From contig NZ_QNSB01000002.1 in assembly GCF_003315415.1 (NCBI RefSeq), positions 124,001 through 188,000 on the forward strand: 64,000 nt of DNA, written 5' to 3'. The first letter of the stretch is position 1, and every line of letters begins with the position of its first letter. Source of the DNA: Brevibacterium sanguinis. GTDB lineage: Bacteria > Actinomycetota > Actinomycetes > Actinomycetales > Brevibacteriaceae. A program made the position numbers and the translations under genes. The notes beneath the pieces are model-generated. The model was not told the origin of the DNA. It saw only the letters and a list, made by a program, of their open reading frames with translations, and did not search any database. Below are positions 34,724 through 42,450 of the stretch, in pieces.

Positions 34724-35977
34724 TCAGCGCGGAAGCGGATCTCCGCCGATCCACCCCCGGCCAACCGCCATCCCGTCGTCGAGGAGCAGGAAGTCAGCGG
34801 TTCGACCGACGTCGAGCAGCGCACCGGAATCCCGGTCCACGAGGCCGAGTGCCCGAAATGGCACGAGGCTCGCCGCCCGGACCGCCTCGAGCGGGGTCAT
34901 CGCCTCCGCATCCACCGCACGCGCCACCGCCCGATCAAGGGTGAGCGTCGATCCCGCCAGCGCTCCCGGCCGTCCCTCGGGATCGAGGACGCGGGCGATC
35001 GACTCCTCGACGTGCACGGCACGCCCACCGAGGCGGAAGGGGCCATCGCCCATCCCCGTCGCCGGGAGGGCATCGGAGATGAGGGCGATGCGGCCGGGAG
35101 CCAGTGCCGCGATCATCCGCATCGCCGCGGGGTCGACGTGGACGCCGTCGGCGATGAGCTCGAGGGTCACGTGCCCGGCGTCGACGGCTGCGAGGATCGG
35201 CCCCGGCTCCCGGTGGTGGATGCCCGGCATCCCGTTGAAGGTGTGCGTGAGGATGCTCGCGCCCGCGTCGAAGGCCCGCGCCGCCTCGGCGCAGGTCGCA
35301 CCCGTGTGCCCGACCGCGACCTTCACCCCGGCCGAGACGAATCGGCTGATCGCCTCGAGCGCCCCGGGCAGTTCGGGGGCGAGGGTGACCTGGACGAGGG
35401 CTCCGTCTGCGGCGGCGAGGATCCGGTCGACCGCCTCGGCGGTGGGTGCCGTCAGCGCCTCAGGACGGTGGGCGCCATGGAAGCCGGGGGCGAGGAAGGG
35501 GCCCTCGGCGTGCAGTCCGAGCACCATCGGGTCGCCGGCCGTCGTCCGCGCGGCCTCGACCAGGGACCGGCACAGGTTCTCGACGGTGTCCGCGACGAAG
35601 GACAGGACGATCCGACCGGTCCCGTGCGCGCGGTGGACCCCGAGCAGTCCGGGCAGCCCGTGCGCGCCGTCCTCGGCACCGAACCCGCCGGCACCGTGGC
35701 AGTGCATGTCGACGTAGGCCGGGGCCAGTCGTGCTCCCGCCGCGTCGACGACCTCGACCGTCGCCGAGGTGACCAGTCCCGTCCAGTCGGTTCCGCGGCC
35801 GCGGGCGGTGATGACGCCGTCGGCGACGGCGATCCAGCCGTCGGCGACGCCTCCGGTCGACTGCGAGGTCTGCGCACGGAGCACCGCGGGGGCGTGTTCG
35901 GGTCCGTCGAGGATGACGGCGCTGTGGACGATCACCTCGGCGCGAGGACCCACCGGTTCGTCAGTGACAGCGCTCAT
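34724..35977 (-). CDS. nagA: N-acetylglucosamine-6-phosphate deacetylase
   Basis: The 417-residue amidohydrolase has metal site YVDMHCHGAGGFG, LGLHAEGPFLAPGFHGAHRP, metal His in KVAVGHTGATC and THTFNGMPGIHHREPGP, and the catalytic Asp in ALISDALPATGMGDG. It deacetylates GlcNAc-6-phosphate to glucosamine-6-phosphate in amino-sugar recycling. ATG 35977 overlaps the lipoprotein stop (ATGA), making it the distal gene of a chain reaching back to the Mrp antiporter. No nagB is visible. Its place behind a two-component system is unusual. Confidence 0.9.
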   Translation of the reverse strand: MSAVTDEPVGPRAEVIVHSAVILDGPEHAPAVLRAQTSQSTGGVADGWIAVADGVITARGRGTDWTGLVTSATVEVVDAAGARLAPAYVDMHCHGAGGFGAEDGAHGLPGLLGVHRAHGTGRIVLSFVADTVENLCRSLVEAARTTAGDPMVLGLHAEGPFLAPGFHGAHRPEALTAPTAEAVDRILAAADGALVQVTLAPELPGALEAISRFVSAGVKVAVGHTGATCAEAARAFDAGASILTHTFNGMPGIHHREPGPILAAVDAGHVTLELIADGVHVDPAAMRMIAALAPGRIALISDALPATGMGDGPFRLGGRAVHVEESIARVLDPEGRPGALAGSTLTLDRAVARAVDAEAMTPLEAVRAASLVPFRALGLVDRDSGALLDVGRTADFLLLDDGMAVGRGWIGGDPLPR

Positions 35978-36666
35978 CGGAACGTCGGGGTCTCGAGTCC
36001 GTTCCCGTCGATCTCGATGGTCGGCAGCATCGCCTTGAAGTCCTCGGCGGCCTCGACGTCGGTCTCGAGCGCGCGCATCTCGACGCCGATGTCGACGAGA
36101 CGGCCGTTGGTCTGGTAGCCGATGCGCGCCCCGTACATCACCGTGGACTTCTGATCGATCGCGAAGATCTCGGTGGGGCCGAGAACTCCCTGGTAGGTCC
36201 AGTAGGAGCCGGCATCGATCGTTCCCGAGTGCTCGGCCTGGACCATCGAGCCCTGCTCCGAGAACGAGTACTTCTTCTGCGAGTCGACCACGGCCTGCGG
36301 GGAGTCGTCGAAGGCCTGCGAGCAGTTGACGATGATGACGTCGCCCTGGGCGATCGAGTCGCCGCGGGACAGGACGTGGAAGGAATCGGTCGTCGAGGCC
36401 TGGGTCCAGTCGGAGCCGACGGCGAAGCTCACAGTCACGGGGCATTCGGCGCCGAGGTTGAAGGTGCTTCGGCTCATCCCCTCGGGGATCCCTCCGTCGG
36501 TGGGTTCGGGCGTCGGGTCCTCGCCGGCGGTCTCCTGCACGGCCACCCGGACGGGGCCCGAGTCCCGTTCCGCCGTGCGGATGTGCAGCGCCGAGCAGCC
36601 GCTGAGCACGAGGCCGAGGGCGGCCGCGGCTCCGACCGCGGTCAGGGTGCGGGACCGAGAGGTCAT
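35974..36666 (-). CDS. Lipoprotein of the two-component system operon
   Basis: The 230-residue secreted lipoprotein has signal and lipobox (GLVLSGCSAL, Cys about residue 24). The mature part has a Pro/Glu-rich linker and a beta-rich domain with two Cys (GAECPVTVSF and VIIVNCSQAF) that could pair. No family is recognised. Start and stop overlap the kinase and nagA genes as ATGA. I infer an accessory or sensing role for the neighbouring histidine kinase, by position only. Confidence 0.78.
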   Translation of the reverse strand: MTSRSRTLTAVGAAAALGLVLSGCSALHIRTAERDSGPVRVAVQETAGEDPTPEPTDGGIPEGMSRSTFNLGAECPVTVSFAVGSDWTQASTTDSFHVLSRGDSIAQGDVIIVNCSQAFDDSPQAVVDSQKKYSFSEQGSMVQAEHSGTIDAGSYWTYQGVLGPTEIFAIDQKSTVMYGARIGYQTNGRLVDIGVEMRALETDVEAAEDFKAMLPTIEIDGNGLETPTFR

Positions 36667-38096
36667 GACCCGTTGCCCGAACGCAGGTCGCGGCGGCTGG
36701 GGTAGGGCTGCGAGGGATCGTGCGGCGGTCGGGTCGGCTGAACCGGCGGATAGGCCGGTGCGGCCGGTCCGCTGCCGGTGGGGACGGGCCCGCTCTGCGG
36801 GCCGCGCTGCGGCATCCCGGCCGGCCCGCTGGGAACAGGGCCGCTGGGGACCGGCCCGCTGCCGACCGGTCCGCTGGGAACAGGACCGCTCTGCGCGGGC
36901 CCCGGCCCGACAGGTCCGTTGCCGACGGGATCGCGCCGGGGAGGTTTGAACTGCGAATGCTGACCGGAGTCCGGCGGGAACCCTCCGCTCACCGATTCCC
37001 CTGTCGAGCGGTTGATGAGGTTGCCGTCGACGCGCTCCAGTCGCCGCTTCGAGGTCCGCCGCGGAGTGCCGAGGATCCGTCCCTGGAGTTCGGCCTCGCT
37101 CGGCTGCCGGGGCGGCAGGAAGCCGGGAGCATGGCGCATGTCGGGGTTCTGCACGGGCTGGACCGGTCGGGAGCCGGCGGCGGCCCGGTTGACGCCGTCG
37201 GACATCTGCGGCACGGTCACCGGCATCGCATCGCCGAGGACCGGAAGCACCATACGCACCGAGGTGCCCACGCCCTCCTGGCTGAACAGCTGCACGGATC
37301 CGCCGTGGCGGGCGACGATCGCCCGGACGAGCGAGAGCCCCATGCCCGAGCCGGCCACCGCCCGCACCCGGGAGCCGCGGGAGAGCTCGTCCCACACCTG
37401 CTCCTGCTCGGCGAGCGGGATGCCGCTGCCGGTGTCGGCCACCTCGACGACGACCCACCGGTGATTGTCGATGATCTGCTCATTGGCGCGCAGCTCGACC
37501 ACCTCGCCCTGAGAGGAGTACTTGAGGGCATTGCCGAGCAGATTGAGGATCGCCGTGAGCAGCAGGTCCTCCTCGCCGGCGACGTCGGGCAGGCGCCACG
37601 GGGCACGCGCGACGGTCGCGACGATCATCCGGTCCTCGGCGCCCGGCGCCGTCGAGGCGTCCTCGACGGCCTGGTGGATGAGGCGGTCGAGGTCGACGCG
37701 GGTGTACTCGATGACGCGGGTCTCGACGTCGGCGAGCTTCCGCAGGTCGGCGAGCAGCCGGGCCACCCGCCGTGAGGACACGTCGACCTGCTTCGCGGCA
37801 GGCTCCACCTCGGCGATGGTGCCGTCCTCCCGCACGATCTGACGGATCGTCGCCGCCGAGGTGCGCAGGGCCGTCAGGGGGTTCTTCAGTTCGTGGTCGA
37901 GGCGGATGAGCATGCGGTTGCGCTTGGCCATCGACTCCTCGGCGGCGGCGGTCTCGATGGACTCCCGCATCCGGGCCTCGCGCCGGCGCAGGTGCCGCCA
38001 GCCGAAGAACGCGCCGAGGCCCAGGCCGATGAGGACGAGGGCCAGCAGGACGAGGAACAGCCACACCTGGACCTCGATGACGAGGAACTGGGTCAT
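36663..38096 (-). CDS. Sensor histidine kinase with Pro/Gly-rich tail
   Basis: The 477-residue kinase has one N-terminal membrane helix (WLFLVLLALVLIGLGLGAFFG) and no evident sensor domain. The phospho-accepting His is in RLDHELKNPLTAL, the N-box is NLLGNALKYSS, G1 VADTGSGIP, G2 GSGMGLSLVRAI. After the catalytic domain a disordered tail of over 100 residues contains GPVPSGPV-type repeats. ATG 38096 overlaps the regulator stop as ATGA. The lack of an outer domain suggests that it senses the membrane or a partner such as the linked lipoprotein or antiporter. Confidence 0.9.
   Translation of the reverse strand: MTQFLVIEVQVWLFLVLLALVLIGLGLGAFFGWRHLRRREARMRESIETAAAEESMAKRNRMLIRLDHELKNPLTALRTSAATIRQIVREDGTIAEVEPAAKQVDVSSRRVARLLADLRKLADVETRVIEYTRVDLDRLIHQAVEDASTAPGAEDRMIVATVARAPWRLPDVAGEEDLLLTAILNLLGNALKYSSQGEVVELRANEQIIDNHRWVVVEVADTGSGIPLAEQEQVWDELSRGSRVRAVAGSGMGLSLVRAIVARHGGSVQLFSQEGVGTSVRMVLPVLGDAMPVTVPQMSDGVNRAAAGSRPVQPVQNPDMRHAPGFLPPRQPSEAELQGRILGTPRRTSKRRLERVDGNLINRSTGESVSGGFPPDSGQHSQFKPPRRDPVGNGPVGPGPAQSGPVPSGPVGSGPVPSGPVPSGPAGMPQRGPQSGPVPTGSGPAAPAYPPVQPTRPPHDPSQPYPSRRDLRSGNGS
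36780..36930. repeat. Tandem repeat encoding the GPVPSGPV kinase tail
   Basis: About a dozen degenerate 12-15-base units of the form GGGCCGCTGGGAACA, read in reverse, encode Gly-Pro-Val-Pro-Ser-type repeats in the kinase C-terminus. It is a candidate site of length variation. Confidence 0.65.
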
Positions 38097-38845
38097 GCTC
38101 GCCTCCGCCCGTCGTCGCCGCGGACCTCGCCGACGAATCGGTATCCGCGTCCCTGCACCGTCGCGATCCAGCGCGGTTCGGCCGCATCCTCTCCGAGCAC
38201 GCGCCGCAGCTCGGCGACCCGGGAATCGACGGCACGGGTGCCCACGGCCTCCTCGAACCCCCACAGGACCTCGAGCAGCCGGCTGCGCTCGATGAGCTCA
38301 TCGCGATGGACCATGAGGTACTCGAGCAGGGTGAAGCCCTTGGGGGTGATGACGAGCTCCCGCTGGCCCAGCCAGGCCCGCCGGCTCACCCGGTCGACGC
38401 GCAGGCCGAAGGTCGACACGAGCACCGGGGCGGTGGCCAGGGGCGGGCCGTCGTTGCGGGTGCGGCGGAGGACGGCGCGGATCCGGGCGACGAGCTCGTG
38501 CGGGTCGAAGGGCTTGTTGAGGTAGTCGTCGGCGCCCTCCTCGAGCGCCATCGCCCGCTCGACGGCCTCGCCCACCTGGGTCAGGAGCAGGACGGGAACC
38601 CAGTTCTCCTCCTGCCGCAGCCGGCGCAGGACCTGCCTGCCGTCCGCACCGGGCATGAGCACGTCGAGCACGCAGACGTCGGGACGGTGCCGGTGGATCT
38701 CGTCGAGGGCGAGGAGTCCGTCGCCGGCGGCCAGGACCCGGAAACCGGACCTCTCGAGGAACGGCACGACCGCGCCGAGGACATCGGGTTCGTCATCGGC
38801 GACCAGGACCAGTGGCCTGGAATCGTGCTCACGTTCAACCGTCAT
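38093..38845 (-). CDS. OmpR-family response regulator
   Basis: The 250-residue regulator has a receiver domain with acidic pocket VLVADDEPDVLG, phospho-Asp in CVLDVLMPGADG, switch region VPVLLLTQ and Lys in LNKPFDPHEL. A winged-helix DNA-binding domain follows (about residues 140-235, ITPKGFTLLEYLM to GRGYRFVGEV). ATG 38845 lies 11 bases inside the end of mnhG, and the stop overlaps the kinase start. This coupling to the antiporter operon suggests a response to ions or envelope state. Confidence 0.92.
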   Translation of the reverse strand: MTVEREHDSRPLVLVADDEPDVLGAVVPFLERSGFRVLAAGDGLLALDEIHRHRPDVCVLDVLMPGADGRQVLRRLRQEENWVPVLLLTQVGEAVERAMALEEGADDYLNKPFDPHELVARIRAVLRRTRNDGPPLATAPVLVSTFGLRVDRVSRRAWLGQRELVITPKGFTLLEYLMVHRDELIERSRLLEVLWGFEEAVGTRAVDSRVAELRRVLGEDAAEPRWIATVQGRGYRFVGEVRGDDGRRRA

Positions 38846-39230
38846 TCTCGTCCGTTCCGTGTTCGCGCCGGCGTTCTCTGGCGATCTCCCTCGCCTCCGC
38901 ACGATCCACGGCCTCGGCCAGCTCATCCCGGTACAGCATAGAACGACGCAGGTGCTTGGTGCGATACCCTGCGCGCCCGACCATGTGCGTGGCCACCGGG
39001 ATCGTGACGAGCTGGAACGAGATGATGATGGCCAGAGTCGTCACCGTCGCCCATGACGGGAACTGGATCGCGATGGCGATCGCGACGAGGATCAGGCCCA
39101 GGACCTGCGGTTTCGCGCTCGCATGCATGCGTGAGAGCAGATCGGCGAAGCGCAGGACACCCAGTCCCGCCGCCAGGCAGAGGATCCCGCCGAGGAGGAC
39201 GAGCACTGCCGAGATGATGTCAAGAGCCAT
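38835..39230 (-). CDS. mnhG: Mrp Na+/H+ antiporter subunit G
   Basis: The 131-residue protein has three hydrophobic helices and the MnhG/PhaG pattern (GVLRFADLLSRMHASAKPQVLG). A charged tail rich in Arg/Glu extends beyond the usual length. MALDIIS at 39230 is chosen because GAAGGAGG lies five bases upstream. The end overlaps the response regulator gene. Confidence 0.92.
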   Translation of the reverse strand: MALDIISAVLVLLGGILCLAAGLGVLRFADLLSRMHASAKPQVLGLILVAIAIAIQFPSWATVTTLAIIISFQLVTIPVATHMVGRAGYRTKHLRRSMLYRDELAEAVDRAEAREIARERRREHGTDENDG

Positions 39231-39750
39231 CGCGGCCTCCTTCACCCGTCAGCCGCTCGTCGTGGTCGTCGGCCCCCGCCGGCCGGGTCGAGGTCTGGTG
39301 GGCCTCGTCGTCGCCGACGGTCACCCCGGCGGGTCCGTCGCTGACATTCGCGATGCCGCGTGCGACATCGTCGGGCCACTGGGCGTCGGCATCGCCGGGG
39401 GCCTCGTCCTGGGCGCCGACGTGCCAGTCGGAGGCGGAGAAGTCGCCGAGGGAGCCCACCTCGGCGCCGGTGGTCATGGAATCGGACTTCGACACGTACC
39501 GGGACACGCTCACGGAGCCGACGAAGCCGAGCATCGCCAGGACGATGAGGACCGGCAGCAGGTCCGTCCTGCCCGTCATCGCCATGAACCCGCCGAGTCC
39601 GCACATCATCGAGGCGAGGACGACGTCGGTGGCGATCATGCGGTCGAGGATCGACGGGCCGCGGATGACGCGGTAGAGCGCCAGGACCACCGAGGCGGCG
39701 AGCAGCAGGGAGGTCGCGATGACGATGGTGTCGAGGAGGATGCCGTTCAT
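39220..39750 (-). CDS. mnhF: Mrp Na+/H+ antiporter subunit F with long C-terminal tail
   Basis: The 176-residue protein has a normal MnhF core of about 90 residues with three helices (RVIRGPSILDRMIATDVVLA is the signature). It then carries some 85 extra residues rich in Asp, Ala and Gly that are absent from typical MnhF. The start overlaps the mnhE stop as ATGA. The acidic tail may be cytoplasmic; its role is unknown. Confidence 0.9.
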   Translation of the reverse strand: MNGILLDTIVIATSLLLAASVVLALYRVIRGPSILDRMIATDVVLASMMCGLGGFMAMTGRTDLLPVLIVLAMLGFVGSVSVSRYVSKSDSMTTGAEVGSLGDFSASDWHVGAQDEAPGDADAQWPDDVARGIANVSDGPAGVTVGDDEAHQTSTRPAGADDHDERLTGEGGRDGS

Positions 39751-40349
39751 CGTGCACCTCCGTCGGCCCGGGCCATCGGATCCGGATTCATCCGCAGCTC
39801 CGCGAGGTCGCGGTGGGAGCCGAGCGCCCGGATGAGCAGCCGTTCGATGACGTAGACCTCCCGCTTCGCGGAGAGGACCTTCTCCTCGGAGTCGGCGTCG
39901 AGGACGTGGAGGTAGAGCACACCGTGGGCGCGGTCGGCGTCGATGATGATCGAGCCGGGGATCAGGCTCGCGGTGTCGGCGATGAGCGTCATCAGCAGGT
40001 CCGAACTCGTCCTCAGGTCGCAGGCGATGACGGAGCCCGCGCCCACGGCGCGCGGTCGGAACGCCATCCGCGCCACCCCGACGGAGGCGAGGACGAGGGA
40101 GTGGAGGAACCACATCGCGAAGACGAAGGCATGGACGACGTTGAAGCGGCCGGAGAGGATGACCGGCGGCAGGTAGAACACCCGCACGATGATCATCGCG
40201 ACGACGAGTCCGCTGACGACGCTGAGCACGGACACGGTGTCCCAGAGCATCACCCAGAGCACGACGAGGGAGAAGAGCAGGACGAGCTGCTGGACGAATC
40301 CCCTGGCGCGGTGGGGCTGGCGGGGCGCGCGGGCGCGGTGGGGGCTCAT
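39747..40349 (-). CDS. mnhE: Mrp Na+/H+ antiporter subunit E
   Basis: The 200-residue protein has two to three N-terminal helices and a cytoplasmic domain with the MnhE signature (LIADTASLIPGSIIIDAD, then LYLHVLDADSEE). It starts with a basic leader (MSPHRARAPRQPHRARG). ATGA overlaps occur at both ends. Confidence 0.92.
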   Translation of the reverse strand: MSPHRARAPRQPHRARGFVQQLVLLFSLVVLWVMLWDTVSVLSVVSGLVVAMIIVRVFYLPPVILSGRFNVVHAFVFAMWFLHSLVLASVGVARMAFRPRAVGAGSVIACDLRTSSDLLMTLIADTASLIPGSIIIDADRAHGVLYLHVLDADSEEKVLSAKREVYVIERLLIRALGSHRDLAELRMNPDPMARADGGAR

Positions 40350-41929
40350 GCGGCGTCACCTCCGAGCACCTGGTTGACGTAGTTGAGCGGTTCGGAGAGG
40401 TTCTCCGCCGCCCGCAGGGACAGCTCCCACAGCGGCTCCGCGCCGACGGTGAGCGCGAGGGAGGCGAGGACCATCCCCGAGGTCGCCCAGAACATCGGTC
40501 CCGGCACCCCGATCGTCGGGGTCCACGTCCCGCCGGCCCGGAGGACCTGCTTGCGTTCGGCGAACTCCGCGACGAGCTCCTCCGTGGGCTCCTCGGCATC
40601 GGCGGGATCGCGCCAGAAGGCGAGGTTGAAGGTGCGGCCGATGACGTAGAGGGTGAGCAGGCTGGTCACCGTGCCGACGACGATGAGCGTGACGTTGAGC
40701 CAGTCCTCTCCCGCGAAGCCGGCCGCGAAGAGGGCGGCCTTCCCGATGAATCCCGAGAACGGGGGGATCCCGGAGAGGTTGAGCGCCGGGATGAAGAAGA
40801 CGATCGTCAGCAGCGGTGAGAGCACCATCAGCCCGCCCAGGGACCGCGTCGAGGTGGACCCCCCGCGCATCTCGACCATGCCGATGGCGAGGAACAGCGC
40901 GGTCTGGACGATGATGTGATGGACCGTGTAGTAGATCGCCGCGGCCAGGCCGAACGTCGTCCCCAGGGCCACGCCGAAGAGCATGTAGCCGATGTGGGAG
41001 ACGAGGGTGAACGACACGATCCGCTTGATCTCCGACTGCGCGATCGCACCGAGGATGCCCACGAGCATCGTCAGCGCCGCCGCGACGAGCAGCGGCACCC
41101 GCAGCGAGCTGTCGACGAAGAGCAGGGTCTCGGTGCGGATGATCGCGTAGATGCCGACCTTCGTCAGCAGTCCCGCGAACACCGCGGTGACCGGTGCCGG
41201 CGCCGTCGGATACGAGTCGGGGAGCCAGAAGGAGAGCGGGAACACCGCCGCCTTGATGCCGAACCCGAGCAGCAGCAGGACGTGGAGGATCATCTGCACG
41301 TCGGCCGGCAGCTGGCCCAGGCGCTCGGAGAGCTGCGCCATGTTCACCGTCCCGCACGCGGCGTAGATGACGCCGATCGCGGTGAGGAAGATGATCGACG
41401 AGACGAGCGAGACGACGACGTAGGTCACTCCCGCCCGGATGCGCTCGGCCGTCGCCCCCAGGGTGAGGAGCACATAGGAGGCGAGCAGCAGCATCTCGAA
41501 GCCGACGTAGAGGTTGAACAGGTCCCCGGCGAGGAACGCGTTGGCGACACCCGCGCAGAGCACGAGGTAGCTGGGGTTGAAGACGGAGATCGGGGTCTCG
41601 TTCGAGTCGTCCGAGGCGTCCTGGCTGAGCGCGTAGACGAGCACGCACAGCGTGACCATCGAGGACACGACGAGCATGAGCACCGAGAGCCGGTCCGCGA
41701 CGAGGACGATGCCCGCCGGGGGCTGCCAGCCGCCGATCGCCACGACCTGCGCGCCCTCCCGGTCGACCCCGAACAGGAGGATGAACGCGATGATCATCAC
41801 GGCGGACAGGACGACGATCGAGACGACGTTCTGCGCCCGGGAGTGGCGCGACAGCGCCAGCGCCAGTCCCGCGCCGAGCAGCGGCAGCAGGACCGGGAGC
41901 GGGACGAGGACGGAGAGGAGTTCGGTCAT
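40346..41929 (-). CDS. mnhD: Mrp Na+/H+ antiporter subunit D
   Basis: The 527-residue protein is homologous to NuoM/NuoN, with 14 or so helices. Functional residues include the Glu in FNLYVGFEMLLLASYVLL and Lys in LLGFGIKAAVFPLSFWLPD. ATG 41929 overlaps the mnhC stop. It forms part of the proton/sodium channel complex. Confidence 0.94.
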   Translation of the reverse strand: MTELLSVLVPLPVLLPLLGAGLALALSRHSRAQNVVSIVVLSAVMIIAFILLFGVDREGAQVVAIGGWQPPAGIVLVADRLSVLMLVVSSMVTLCVLVYALSQDASDDSNETPISVFNPSYLVLCAGVANAFLAGDLFNLYVGFEMLLLASYVLLTLGATAERIRAGVTYVVVSLVSSIIFLTAIGVIYAACGTVNMAQLSERLGQLPADVQMILHVLLLLGFGIKAAVFPLSFWLPDSYPTAPAPVTAVFAGLLTKVGIYAIIRTETLLFVDSSLRVPLLVAAALTMLVGILGAIAQSEIKRIVSFTLVSHIGYMLFGVALGTTFGLAAAIYYTVHHIIVQTALFLAIGMVEMRGGSTSTRSLGGLMVLSPLLTIVFFIPALNLSGIPPFSGFIGKAALFAAGFAGEDWLNVTLIVVGTVTSLLTLYVIGRTFNLAFWRDPADAEEPTEELVAEFAERKQVLRAGGTWTPTIGVPGPMFWATSGMVLASLALTVGAEPLWELSLRAAENLSEPLNYVNQVLGGDAA

Positions 41930-42450
41930 CGATCGTCCTCCCGCTCGGTCGTCGACGGCCCGGGCGCAGTGATCCGGTCGACCCGGCGGCCGTCCTGGTC
42001 GAGGTCGACGGCGCCGACGATCGGACTCTCCGCCTCGTCGCCGAACTCCGTGTCGTCGTACTCGGTGCTCGCCTCCGCCTCGGAGTCGATGATCCTCGTG
42101 ATCGCGACCTGGAGGTCCGCGGCGTCGTCCTGGAGGGAGTCGGCCCTGACCAGGCGCCAGGAGCGGTAGATCATCGCGAGGAGGAACGCCGTCACCGCGA
42201 AGGTGATGACGATCGCGGTGAGGACGAGCGCCTGCGGCAGCGGATCGGACATGCCCACGGTCGACAGGTCGACGCCGTCGGTCAGCGGCGCGGAGCCGCG
42301 CCCGGCGGTGAGCACGATGAGCAGGTTGACGCCGTTGCCGAGGAGGATGAAGCCGAGCAGCACCCGGGTCAGGGAGCGTTCGAGCATGAGGTAGATGCCG
42401 CAGGCGAAGAGGACGCCCATCGCCAGGACGAGGATGAAGGGCAGGCTCAC
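41926..42450 (-). CDS. mnhC: Mrp Na+/H+ antiporter subunit C
   Basis: The 174-residue protein is a NuoK homologue with three helices ([48 protein letters not shown]). The acidic C-terminal tail of about 60 residues is longer than usual. ATGA overlaps occur at both ends. Confidence 0.93.
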   Translation of the reverse strand: MSLPFILVLAMGVLFACGIYLMLERSLTRVLLGFILLGNGVNLLIVLTAGRGSAPLTDGVDLSTVGMSDPLPQALVLTAIVITFAVTAFLLAMIYRSWRLVRADSLQDDAADLQVAITRIIDSEAEASTEYDDTEFGDEAESPIVGAVDLDQDGRRVDRITAPGPSTTEREDDR

